DNA from: an uncultured Collinsella sp.
GTDB taxonomy: Bacteria; Actinomycetota; Coriobacteriia; Coriobacteriales; Coriobacteriaceae
Assembly (NCBI GenBank): GCA_900540995.1
Contig: UQHO01000046.1
Location: 1 to 15,465 of the forward strand
Length of the DNA stretch: 15,465 nt
Reading direction: 5' to 3'
Below are positions 1 to 7,347 of the stretch, one piece after another. The notes under the pieces are model-generated. The model saw only the letters and a program-made list of their open reading frames with translations. It had not been told where the DNA came from and searched no databases. The position numbers and the translations under genes are program-made. The first letter of the stretch is position 1; each line of letters opens with the position of its first letter.

Positions 1-897
1 AGCCGGGGAACCCCCCGCCCTCCGATGCCGCCGGCAGACGCTGCCGCTTCGCCGCATCGAGCTCCGGTCATCTGCGCCATTTCGGGTTCGGGCGGTTGCG
101 GCAAGTCGACGATCGTTGCCACCATGGCACACACATCGTCGCTGTTGGGCTTGCGTGCCGCCGTGCTCGACTTGGACCTGATGTTTGGAAACCTTTACGA
201 CTTGTTAGGCGTCGATGCTCCGCGCGATATGGCGGCACTTATCCAGCCGTCCGCGGCGGGCACGCTCACCGAGCCGGATATCGTAGCCACATCGATGCGC
301 GTGGCACCGGGCGTTACGCTCTGGGGTCCCGTCGCGGCGCCCGAGCAAGCCGAGCTCATGGCACGTCCGGTGGAGCTACTGCTTGATGTCCTGCGTCGCG
401 AATCCGACGTGGTCTTTATCGATACCTCGGTCTTTTGGGGCGACGCCGTGGCGGCTGCGGTGGCGGCGAGCGACCGTTGCCTGGTCGTTGGCGATGCGGC
501 GGTGTCGTCCGCGGCATCGGCATCGCGCGTCATTGAACTGGCAGGTCGAGTAGGTGTACCGCGCACGCGCATGAGCGCCGTGTTCAACCGGTTCGGTGCG
601 CGCGGGGCAGACGAGGACGTCGCCATGCGCTTTGAGATTGCCTGTGCGTTAAGCTCCAAGATTCGTATCGCCGATGGCGGGCAGGATCTCGCCGCGCTCA
701 TGGCGTTTGGGCGCGCTGACGAGGCAGTGGGGCAGACCAGCGCTTTTGCGACCAGCGTGCGCGAGGCCACGCGCAAGATGCTCGTGGAACTGGGGTGCGC
801 CGTCGGCCCTTGGAGCGATATGGTCGCCGACCGTGCAACGCGTACCGAGCGCCCGCGTATCCGCCTTCCCTGGTCGCGCGAGGGTGATCAGCGATGA
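1..897 (+). CDS. TadZ/CpaE-like MinD/ParA-family ATPase of the Tad pilus locus (5' partial)
   Basis: This is a P-loop ATPase of the MinD/ParA superfamily; TadZ/CpaE members localise Tad pilus assembly in the cell. The reading frame is open to the window edge. The first in-frame ATG is at 25, but no Shine-Dalgarno precedes it and the residues after it are a Pro/Ala-rich linker, so the true start and an N-terminal (receiver-like) domain probably lie upstream. Counting from the ATG at 25, a deviant Walker A GSGGCGKST is at residues 21-29, the DLDLMFGN segment typical of CpaE/FlhG at 49-56, and Walker B DVVFIDTS at 128-135. The stop overlaps the next ATG (ATGA at 894-897), so it is translationally coupled to the TadA ATPase. 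The family call is firm; the TadZ/CpaE role comes mainly from context. Confidence 0.85.
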   Translation, partial: SRGTPRPPMPPADAAASPHRAPVICAISGSGGCGKSTIVATMAHTSSLLGLRAAVLDLDLMFGNLYDLLGVDAPRDMAALIQPSAAGTLTEPDIVATSMRVAPGVTLWGPVAAPEQAELMARPVELLLDVLRRESDVVFIDTSVFWGDAVAAAVAASDRCLVVGDAAVSSAASASRVIELAGRVGVPRTRMSAVFNRFGARGADEDVAMRFEIACALSSKIRIADGGQDLAALMAFGRADEAVGQTSAFATSVREATRKMLVELGCAVGPWSDMVADRATRTERPRIRLPWSREGDQR

Positions 898-2222
898 GCC
901 TGCAAACAAGGATTAAGGCTGCCGGCGCTGCGGCGGCGGCAGCGCCTGTAGATGCGGGGCGTCGCCGCGCGGTGAAACGACGCACCAAGCGCGCCGTGAT
1001 GGACCGCATGGGTTACAACGAAGTGGCGCGTATCAGCGCCTATATCGACCCGGCACTTGCCCGCTCGGAATTGCGTCCCGCGGTGGAGGCGGCGCTCAAT
1101 GTTGAGGAGCCGACCGATCTCGCGACGCCCGAGCGCGAGACCATCATCGACGAGATTTTGGATGACGTGGTGGGCCTGGGGCCGTTGCAGCCGCTCATCG
1201 AGGACGACACCGTTACCGAGATCATGATCAACGGCTGCCGCTCGGCTTTCTTTGAACGCGGCGGCGTCTTGCACCCCATCGAGCATGCGTTTGAGGATGA
1301 TGAGCAGATCCGTGTGCTTATCGACCGCATCATCTCGCCACTTGGCCGCCGTATCGACGAGCGCAGCCCCATCGTCAACGCCCGCCTCAAAACGGGCTAT
1401 CGCGTCAACGCGGTGATTCCGCCTGTGGCGATTGACGGACCGATTCTCACCATCCGAAAGTTCTCGGACCGCATCTGCTCGCTGGACGAGCTCGTGGGGC
1501 TGGGGTCGCTGCCGCTTTGGTATGCGCAGCTGCTGTCGTGCGCGGTGTCGCTGCGACAGGACCTGGCGGTTGCGGGAGGCACGGGATCTGGTAAGACCAC
1601 CCTGCTCAACGCGTTGTCATGTGAGATTTCCACCGGCGAGCGCATCGTGACGATCGAGGACTCTGCCGAGCTCAAGTTTGCGCATCATCCGCACGTGGTG
1701 CGCCTAGAGGCGCGCGAGGCTTCAATTGAGGGCGAGGGCGCGGTGACGATCCGCGACCTGGTGACTAATGCCCTGCGCATGCGCCCCGACCGCATCGTGG
1801 TGGGCGAGGTGCGCGGTGCCGAGTGCTGCGACATGTTGCAGGCCATGAACACGGGCCACGACGGGTCGCTCACCACGCTTCATGCGGGTTCAGAACAGGA
1901 GACCGTGGTGCGTCTGACGTTGCTTGCACGTTATGGCATCGATCTGCCGAGCGAGCTCATCGAGGAGCAGATTGCCATGGCGCTCGACGGTATCGTGATG
2001 TCCGAGCGCCACGCCGATGGCAGGCGCTTCGTCTCCTCGTATTCGGGGGTGCGACGCGCCGCATCGGGCGGCGTAGAGCTCGAGCGCTATGTGACGTTCG
2101 ATGCCGCCGAGCGCACCTGGACGCTTGACCGCGAGCCGCCGTTTATCGCAGAAGGCCTGCGGTCGGGGACGCTCACACAAGAGGAGGTGGACGAATGGAG
2201 ATCACTGTGCCCCTCGTCGTAG
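894..2222 (+). CDS. tadA: TadA/CpaF-family secretion ATPase (Tad pilus motor)
   Basis: This is the cytoplasmic hexameric ATPase that powers Flp pilus assembly, of the type II/IV secretion VirB11/CpaF family. The 442 residues are usual for CpaF proteins. An Ala-rich N-terminus (residues 9-17) precedes the N-terminal domain. Walker A is GGTGSGKTT at 228-236 with Lys234; the acidic segment after it reads ERIVTIEDSAEL; the Walker B region RIVVGEVRGAE is at 300-310; and a His box ends in TTLHAGS with His330. The start overlaps the upstream stop (ATGA), and the C-terminus overlaps the tadB start by 28 bases. A strong GAGGAGGT ribosome site for tadB lies inside this gene at 2181-2188. No motif is missing, so it should be active. 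Confidence 0.95.
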   Translation: MSLQTRIKAAGAAAAAAPVDAGRRRAVKRRTKRAVMDRMGYNEVARISAYIDPALARSELRPAVEAALNVEEPTDLATPERETIIDEILDDVVGLGPLQPLIEDDTVTEIMINGCRSAFFERGGVLHPIEHAFEDDEQIRVLIDRIISPLGRRIDERSPIVNARLKTGYRVNAVIPPVAIDGPILTIRKFSDRICSLDELVGLGSLPLWYAQLLSCAVSLRQDLAVAGGTGSGKTTLLNALSCEISTGERIVTIEDSAELKFAHHPHVVRLEAREASIEGEGAVTIRDLVTNALRMRPDRIVVGEVRGAECCDMLQAMNTGHDGSLTTLHAGSEQETVVRLTLLARYGIDLPSELIEEQIAMALDGIVMSERHADGRRFVSSYSGVRRAASGGVELERYVTFDAAERTWTLDREPPFIAEGLRSGTLTQEEVDEWRSLCPSS

Positions 2223-3121
2223 GGGGCTTGGCAGGGCTTTCTGTCGCGACGGCGTGCGGGGCGGAACCTCGTGTGCCGCAGGTACCGCCGGCGGAGCTGG
2301 CACGTCAGGCGCTCGAGACGGTGGCAGAGAAGCTGCCGCGTGAGCTGGTGGAAAACGATCTGCTGAAAAAGATCGCCCGTTCATGGGCATCGCTGGCTCC
2401 GGCGCATCGCCTTGGCCTCGTGATCGAAGATGCTTCGGGACGTTTGGCGTTTCTGCTGCTATCGAGCGGTGTCTGCTGCGTTTTACTAACGATGGTGTCG
2501 TTATCGCCCCTCGGATTTGCCTTGGGACTTGTTGCTCCGTTTGCCGTTGGTGCCGCTCGGGATGGCTTTGAGAGCCGGCGCGAGCAACACGATGCAGAAG
2601 AGGCAATGCCCGAGGCGTTTACCGCACTTTCCATGTCGCTTGCCTCGGGACATTCGCTGGCCCAGGGCATGCGCTTTGTGGGCGCTCATGCGCAAGAGCC
2701 AGTGCATACCGAGTTTTTGCGGGTGGCGGCGGCGATCGATTGCGGCATCTCGGCGACCGACGCGCTCGATGACTTGCTCGTGCGTATCGACGCCCCCGGT
2801 CTTTCGCTTGTGACCTTGGCGCTTAAGGTGTCTCAGCGCACCGGCGCTCCGCTTGCCGACTTACTGTCCGAGGCGTCGAGCATGGTGGGGGAGCGCATTG
2901 AGCTCAAGCGCCGCCTGGATGTTAAGACGTCGCAGGCTCGCATGTCTGCGCATATGGTCGCGGCGATGCCGGCGGGCATGTGCGCGGTGTTGGCGCTGCT
3001 TTCGGCAGATTTTCGTCGCGGTCTTGCGACGCCTGCCGGCGCGGGCGCTGTGGTGCTGGGTCTTGCCCTCAACGCCGTTGCCCTGGTGGTTATCCGGCGC
3101 ATTATGCGGGTGGAGCTATGA
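2195..3121 (+). CDS. tadB: TadB-like inner-membrane platform protein (T2SSF domain)
   Basis: This is a type II secretion F-family membrane protein that, with TadC, forms the platform coupling the TadA ATPase to pilin assembly. A short hydrophobic N-terminal segment (about 5-20) is followed by a polar region. Paired membrane segments lie at about 84-103 and 105-120, a cytoplasmic four-helix T2SSF domain at about 138-262 (containing LASGHSLAQGM and SQRTGAPLADLL), and two more membrane segments at about 252-270 and 282-301. The start is set by a GAGGAGGT ribosome site ending six bases before the ATG. The stop shares an ATGA with the next gene. At 308 residues it is a normal TadB length. Gene order and hydropathy support the name more than any single residue does. 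Confidence 0.9.
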   Translation: MEITVPLVVGGLAGLSVATACGAEPRVPQVPPAELARQALETVAEKLPRELVENDLLKKIARSWASLAPAHRLGLVIEDASGRLAFLLLSSGVCCVLLTMVSLSPLGFALGLVAPFAVGAARDGFESRREQHDAEEAMPEAFTALSMSLASGHSLAQGMRFVGAHAQEPVHTEFLRVAAAIDCGISATDALDDLLVRIDAPGLSLVTLALKVSQRTGAPLADLLSEASSMVGERIELKRRLDVKTSQARMSAHMVAAMPAGMCAVLALLSADFRRGLATPAGAGAVVLGLALNAVALVVIRRIMRVEL

Positions 3122-3759
3122 GCGCCTCGGTTGCAGTTGCGGCTTGCCTGTGCGCCCTGAGTGTATTTGTCGCGACGGGTTTGGATCGGGCGGATGCACG
3201 CAAGATCGCAGGGGCCTGCAAGCGCGAGGCGGTGCTGGTCGCTGCCGCGGGTCGCTCGGTGGTCGATGCTCTGACCGCGCGAGTGAAGGGCGCGGTTGGA
3301 GCGGGCGGCCCGGCGCGAGTGTCGCTCGGCGAAGTGTCCGAGATGATCGATGTTGTGCGCTTGGGTCTTTCGGCCGGTCTTTCGTTTGATGCGGCGCTTG
3401 AGATTTTCTGCGCCAACCGCCGGTCAGTGCTGGCTCTTCGCCTTGAGCGCGCCTGCATGGCGTGGCAGGTGGGCGTGGGCACGCGTGAGGACGAGTTGTT
3501 GGCCGCCGCGCGCGACCTGGACGTGCGAGCGCTCGAGACCTTTGCCATCACGGTGGGGCAGGCGCTCGCCCTGGGTGCCCCACTTGCCGAGACGCTGGCC
3601 GCTCAAAGTCGCGAGATCCGTGCGGCTCATCGCGCCGCGGTCGAGCGCGAGATCGAGCGTGCGCCCGTCAAGCTGCTGATTCCCACCGGCACGCTCATCT
3701 TGCCGGCGCTGCTTCTGTCCATATTGGGCCCGCTGCTGGGAGCAGGCGGGATGATGTAG
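3118..3759 (+). CDS. tadC: TadC-like inner-membrane platform protein (T2SSF domain)
   Basis: This is the second F-family platform protein of the Tad machine, paired with TadB. The ATGA overlap with tadB fixes the start at 3118; the frame is open further upstream, but that part only runs through tadB in another frame. The 213-residue protein has an N-terminal membrane helix (about 2-20), a charged stretch, a T2SSF domain from about 72 (GEVSEMIDVVRLGLSAG...) to 200 with the QALALGAPLAETLAAQ segment, and a C-terminal membrane helix at about 184-207. It is shorter than many TadC proteins (about 280-320 residues) because the region before the T2SSF domain is compact, with only one helix instead of the usual two. 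No frameshift is visible. Confidence 0.88.
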   Translation: MSASVAVAACLCALSVFVATGLDRADARKIAGACKREAVLVAAAGRSVVDALTARVKGAVGAGGPARVSLGEVSEMIDVVRLGLSAGLSFDAALEIFCANRRSVLALRLERACMAWQVGVGTREDELLAAARDLDVRALETFAITVGQALALGAPLAETLAAQSREIRAAHRAAVEREIERAPVKLLIPTGTLILPALLLSILGPLLGAGGMM

Positions 3760-3764
3760 GGAGG
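3759..3764 (+). promoter_or_regulatory. Strong ribosome binding site of the Flp pilin gene
   Basis: GGGAGG lies five bases before the ATG at 3770, in the only real intergenic gap of the pilus operon. A strong independent ribosome site fits the need for far more pilin than assembly proteins. Confidence 0.75.
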
Positions 3765-3769
3765 AATAC

Positions 3770-4003
3770 ATGAACACGATGACTGACGCTGCTGGCAAGG
3801 TCCAGGGCTGGGCGTTTTGCCGGGCGGCACATGTTCGTCAGCGCGCCAAGGAACTATTGCAGGAGGAGAGTGCACAGGGTACCACCGAGTATGCCATCTT
3901 GGTCGGCGTGCTCGTGGTGATCGCGATTATCGCCATCGTCGCATTTAAGGGCAAGGTCCAAGATCTATGGAACGCTATCAGCGAGGGCATCAACAGCCTG
4001 TAG
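3770..4003 (+). CDS. flp: Flp-type major pilin precursor (class IVb prepilin)
   Basis: This small prepilin is the subunit of the Flp pilus. The 77-residue precursor has an unusually long, basic leader of about 35 residues, then the processing region AQGTTEYA (A35 to A42), then a hydrophobic segment (about 42-60) and a short amphipathic tail ending in an Asn-Ser-Leu. The Glu40-Tyr41 pair is the hallmark of Flp pilins. Placing Glu at +5 of the mature protein puts the cut after Ala35; cutting after Gly37 would put Glu at +3, which is atypical. A strong ribosome site at 3759-3764 sets the start. A stable hairpin follows the stop at 4011-4027. The prepilin peptidase is not in the window. Confidence 0.92.
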   Translation: MNTMTDAAGKVQGWAFCRAAHVRQRAKELLQEESAQGTTEYAILVGVLVVIAIIAIVAFKGKVQDLWNAISEGINSL

Positions 4004-4530
4004 AGGGCGAGCGCCCCATCGGGGTGCTGCTGGTGTTTGCTTGCCTGACCGTGGCGATAGCGGCGGTGCTTTGGGGGCTTAACGCCGCGCGGCAGCAGCG
4101 TCCTGGGACCGCCTCCGATTTGGGCTCAGATTCGGCGGTGGCGTCTCAAAAAAGTGAGATGCGAGATGCGGACGATTCGGATGTCGCTGTCACGGCGCAA
4201 AACTTTCTGCGGACGCTCGACAAGCGGTCTGGCACTGCGACGGATTCGCCTGAGGGCAACGCGATTGCGGTCCGACTTGCATGGTCCGAGGACCGACCGA
4301 TGACCGAAGCGGCGGCGGATATGCTGCGTGCCTATCGCGAGGTACCCACGGCGCAACTTGCTCTGAGCGGCTATCTCGACATCAAGGGAAACGTGTGGGG
4401 CGCCATCGTGCGCGACGGACGCGGCTGGGTCGATATGGTGACAATTGCCGCGGATGCTGGCGATGCTTCGTGTCGTCTGCGCGCCGTGCGCCTGAGCCCG
4501 CAGGCAACGGACTCAAAGGAGGGATCGTGA
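3967..4530 (+). CDS. Unknown membrane-anchored protein of the Tad locus
   Basis: I do not recognise a family. The 187-residue frame has a polar N-terminus, one membrane helix (about 18-38, starting IGVLLVFACL) and a soluble C-terminal part of about 145 residues that should face outside. There is no lipobox. The start is uncertain: the ATG at 3967 overlaps the flp gene by 37 bases with only AAGG ten bases upstream, while an in-frame GTG at 4024 lies just after the flp stop but would cut into the membrane helix and sits in a hairpin. Its stop lies one base before the start of the next gene, so it sits firmly inside the pilus operon. It may be an accessory or minor component of the pilus; that is inference from position only. 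Confidence 0.7.
   Translation: MERYQRGHQQPVEGERPIGVLLVFACLTVAIAAVLWGLNAARQQRPGTASDLGSDSAVASQKSEMRDADDSDVAVTAQNFLRTLDKRSGTATDSPEGNAIAVRLAWSEDRPMTEAAADMLRAYREVPTAQLALSGYLDIKGNVWGAIVRDGRGWVDMVTIAADAGDASCRLRAVRLSPQATDSKEGS
4011..4027 (+). promoter_or_regulatory. Hairpin just after the flp stop codon
   Basis: GCGCCCC and GGGGTGC pair over seven bases (one G-T wobble) around a three-base loop, eight bases beyond the flp stop. There is no T tract, so it is not a typical terminator. It could protect an flp transcript end after processing. It lies inside the next coding frame and could also be chance in GC-rich DNA. Confidence 0.35.
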
Positions 4531-4531
4531 A

Positions 4532-4750
4532 ATGCATGATGTCCTGCGTGAGGAATCTGCCCAGGCGACGGTCGAATACGCCATCGTCACGGTGGCGCTG
4601 TTATCGATCGTGCTGGCGATCGCGGGACTTTGGCGTGCCGGCACCGATGGGCGCTTGGCGGCACTGGTTGAGCGGGCGGCATCCCATGGCGTTGCCTCGA
4701 CGTCGGTTATCGACGCCGCTGCGGCCGCTAAGGACATCGCGTTGTATTGA
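4532..4750 (+). CDS. Small Flp/TadE-like pilin-related protein
   Basis: This 72-residue protein has a short leader (MHDVLREES), then AQATVEYA at residues 10-17, then a hydrophobic helix to about 34 and a polar, Ala-rich tail. The motif matches the class IVb prepilin site with Glu15-Tyr16, so it is probably processed by the Tad prepilin peptidase and acts as a second pilin or minor pilin. An excellent AAAGGAGGG ribosome site at 4515-4523, eight bases before the ATG, fixes the start. The 17 bases at 4559-4575 are identical to part of the TadE/F-like gene at 7380-7396, hinting at shared ancestry or conversion. Its stop at 4748-4750 shares an A with an out-of-frame ATG (see the TadE-like gene that follows). 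Confidence 0.82.
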   Translation: MHDVLREESAQATVEYAIVTVALLSIVLAIAGLWRAGTDGRLAALVERAASHGVASTSVIDAAAAAKDIALY

Positions 4751-5222
4751 TGCCGCGCGCGAGGACCGGGCGCAGTCTACGGTCGAGGCCGCTTTTTTGC
4801 TGCCGACGTTTCTGGCACTCATCCTTCTCGCGCTGCAACCGGTGTGCCTGCTCTATACGCGCGCGGTCATGGAGTCTGCCGCCGCCGAGACCGCGCGGCT
4901 CATGACCACGACGACGGTGGAGGACGACGATCTTAAGGAGTTCACCCGCCGCCGACTTGCCGCAGTGCCCAACGTTTCGATCTTTCATGCCGGCGGGCCG
5001 TTGTCGTGGGATATCGAGCTTGGCCGGGCCGGTGCGGGTGGCGTCTCGTCCGTGTCCGTTTCCGGCGAGGTCAAGCCGTTGCCTGTGATCGGTGCGTTTG
5101 CGCAGGCTATGGGTGGTACCGCCGAGGGCGGCTACGTTGAGCTCAAGGTCGATGTCTCGTATCAATCGCGTCCCGAATGGCTGGAGGGAGATTATGATTC
5201 GTGGATTGCTGCATGGGATTAA
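4686..5222 (+). CDS. TadE-like minor pilin / pseudopilin, start uncertain
   Basis: The frame contains a clear TadE-like protein: EDRAQSTVEAAFLLPTF, then a hydrophobic helix and a soluble domain. It belongs to the minor pilin group of Tad pili. The start is a problem. The only ATG in frame near the motif is at 4686, which overlaps the previous gene by 65 bases and gives an Arg-rich 30-residue leader with a poor ribosome site (178 residues in total). The ATG at 4750, coupled to the previous stop as ATGA, is out of frame. Removing one CG from the four-copy CG run at 4754-4761 would put that ATG in frame and give MPREDRAQSTVE, a textbook TadE start. So the gene may be phase-variable, mis-sequenced by two bases, or start at 4686. 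The 3' end overlaps the next gene by 29 bases. Confidence 0.78.
   Translation: MALPRRRLSTPLRPLRTSRCIDAAREDRAQSTVEAAFLLPTFLALILLALQPVCLLYTRAVMESAAAETARLMTTTTVEDDDLKEFTRRRLAAVPNVSIFHAGGPLSWDIELGRAGAGGVSSVSVSGEVKPLPVIGAFAQAMGGTAEGGYVELKVDVSYQSRPEWLEGDYDSWIAAWD
4754..4761 (+). repeat. (CG)4 run at the TadE-like start
   Basis: Four CG dinucleotides sit directly after the ATGA junction. Loss of one unit would bring the coupled ATG at 4750 into frame with the TadE-like protein. The run is short for a classical slippage site. Confidence 0.5.
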
Positions 5223-7347
5223 GCGTTTCTGGTCTAGACGCGTTTTGACGCACCGTCCGAGCTGCCATCGCAAGCGAGGCGGCTTTATGGGTCGAGCCGG
5301 TGTCGATCTGTTTATCGAAGACGGCGCCTATACCACGCTTTCTTCTGCCGTGGTCATCCTAGTGGTGCTCACATTGTTGTTTTCGTCGACCGCGGCGATA
5401 TGGAGCATGTCGCGTGCCGGGGATACTCAGGTGGCGGCTGATAGTGGCGCGCTGGCGGGTGCCAACGTAGTGTCGTCCTATCACACGGCTGCCACGGTGG
5501 TTGATGCGAGCATCTTGAGTCTGGGGCTGGCGGGGTTTGCCACGATCGGGACGGGCCTGGTCGCCATCCTCATCCCGGGTGCCGAGCCGGTTGCCGGCAA
5601 TATGGTCGACACCGGGATTGAGATCATTAAAACGCGCAACAAGTTTGCCAAAAGCGCATCGGAAGGCTTACAGAAAATCGAGACGGCTCTGCCGTATCTG
5701 ATCGCCGCGCGTGCCACGCAGACGGTGTCGGCGCAGGATACCGATAGTGTGACCTATACCGGTACGGCGCTTGCCGTGCCCAGGACATCCGAGTCTGACT
5801 TCGCTGCGCTCAAAGGATCAGAGATCTCGACCGATACCATTAAAGACACATCAGATGATTTAGAGGGTGCGGCCGAGGAGCTGCGGAAGGCTTCTGAGGA
5901 CACGGCGAAGGCTAAAGAGCGTGCTTGGCTGGCGGATTGTGGTGGGTCTGACAAGGGCTCGGTCGGCAGCTGTTCTTGCATGTGGGAGCGTGCGAAAAGC
6001 CTAACGGATCTCTCCGGTGTTCAAAATCCGCATTACTCATCGAGCGTTACGTGGGAGCCCCAAGTTGCCCTTGATCGCGCGAAGGACTACTACCATTGGC
6101 GTCTGACAAATGAGAAGCCCCACGGCTCGAGTGTCGAGATGAAGGCAGAGTCTGCGGCGCGTAAGGCGTTTTATACCTATGCGAGCGCGGAGGTCGATCG
6201 GGCACATATAACCGAGAACGGAGACAGGGTTTCCTCCTATATTCCGCTGCTGCCGCGCAACTCTGATGAGGTTCGGGCGACGGAGCTCTATACCGATGCG
6301 GTGTGGCCGACGAGCGTGAACGATGACAAGGCGTATCTGCATTACGGGACGACCTGCCCTAACTATAAGAAAGGGACGCCGAGCGGATTTGCTTCGGTTG
6401 CCGATTACGATGGACAGGATAAATGCAGCAAATGCCATTTTGGCGTTTCGTCGCTTGGTGCTGTTGCGGCGCCTTCAACCTCTATCGAAAACGGCTTCGA
6501 ATATCACTTCGACGAGTTCAAAAAGGCCTTGGAGGAATACGTCAAATGTCGGAACAAAGAGCTTGAGCTCATGCGTCAGACCGAGGATGAGGCCGACCGT
6601 GCGAGCAATGCGTTTGACCAGGCCATTAAAGCGCTTTCGGGCGAGCGTCCGCGTATCGCTCCGCCCGGTCGCAACGGCGTGGTTGCCTTTGCGGTTTCGG
6701 GTGCCATCTCGAGCCCCGATGAGCTCAACTCTTCGTTTAACACGGCAGTCAGGCTTGGCGATCGCGGTGCCATCTCTGCCGCGGTGCTGGCGCCCGATGA
6801 GGCGACGGCGCAAAACAACGTGCTTTCGCGATTTTTCTCGACATTGAAGGAACGCTCGGGTGGCGTTGCCGGCGTACTCGATGGCGTCATGGATGTCTGG
6901 GGACGGCTGCTTGTGGGATACGGAGACATCCAAGGTTCGGCCGACGAACTTATGGACGAGATGATTAAGGGCCTAGGAGGGGGCAACGGCGCGTTGGGCT
7001 CCATCGCATCGTGGCTTGGCGATACCGTTTCGGCGTCCGTGGCGGCGCTGGGCTTGGAGCCGTGCGACTTGCGCCTGCGAAAGCCGGTGCTGACCGACAC
7101 CGCCAATGTCATCAAGAGCCCGGGGTCTGACATCACGGCTCTTTCTAATGCGCAGGACGAGCTACGAAGTATTCCGTTGGGCGTGACCGACCCCAAGGCG
7201 CTTTGCGAAGCGTTGGAATATCAAGTCGAGCGCACCATCAGCGGCACGACGTTCACGCTTGCGGAGATTCCGCTGCCCGGCGGCGGTTCCATCCCACTTA
7301 CCGTCGATGTCACCACACTGGCGGGTGCCCTGGGCGGTGGGTCGTAA
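5194..7347 (+). CDS. Large TadG-like pilus-assembly protein with CxxCH motif
   Basis: This 717-residue protein is probably the TadG-like component of the Tad pilus, membrane-anchored with a large external part. The ATG at 5194 follows a GGAGGG ribosome site with five-base spacing; the frame is open to 5092 but that part overlaps the TadE-like gene. A basic N-terminus leads to a membrane helix (about 50-70) followed by QVAADSGALAGANVV at 79-93, which matches the end of the TadG N-terminal domain. A second hydrophobic stretch is at about 104-129. The rest is largely helical and polar, with a Cys cluster (DCGG...SCSC) near residues 249-263 and Cys411-Ser-Lys-Cys414-His415. Base use in the middle (about 5800-6500) looks less GC-rich than its neighbours, suggesting a variable outer domain. 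The TadG name is by N-terminus, size and position only. Confidence 0.78.
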   Translation: MIRGLLHGIKRFWSRRVLTHRPSCHRKRGGFMGRAGVDLFIEDGAYTTLSSAVVILVVLTLLFSSTAAIWSMSRAGDTQVAADSGALAGANVVSSYHTAATVVDASILSLGLAGFATIGTGLVAILIPGAEPVAGNMVDTGIEIIKTRNKFAKSASEGLQKIETALPYLIAARATQTVSAQDTDSVTYTGTALAVPRTSESDFAALKGSEISTDTIKDTSDDLEGAAEELRKASEDTAKAKERAWLADCGGSDKGSVGSCSCMWERAKSLTDLSGVQNPHYSSSVTWEPQVALDRAKDYYHWRLTNEKPHGSSVEMKAESAARKAFYTYASAEVDRAHITENGDRVSSYIPLLPRNSDEVRATELYTDAVWPTSVNDDKAYLHYGTTCPNYKKGTPSGFASVADYDGQDKCSKCHFGVSSLGAVAAPSTSIENGFEYHFDEFKKALEEYVKCRNKELELMRQTEDEADRASNAFDQAIKALSGERPRIAPPGRNGVVAFAVSGAISSPDELNSSFNTAVRLGDRGAISAAVLAPDEATAQNNVLSRFFSTLKERSGGVAGVLDGVMDVWGRLLVGYGDIQGSADELMDEMIKGLGGGNGALGSIASWLGDTVSASVAALGLEPCDLRLRKPVLTDTANVIKSPGSDITALSNAQDELRSIPLGVTDPKALCEALEYQVERTISGTTFTLAEIPLPGGGSIPLTVDVTTLAGALGGGS

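Noticed and set aside
4281..4685. Extension of the TadE-like frame far upstream
   Set aside because: This part overlaps the unknown protein and the small Flp-like gene in another frame and has Arg-rich shadow composition. Only the part from about 4686 onward looks like protein.
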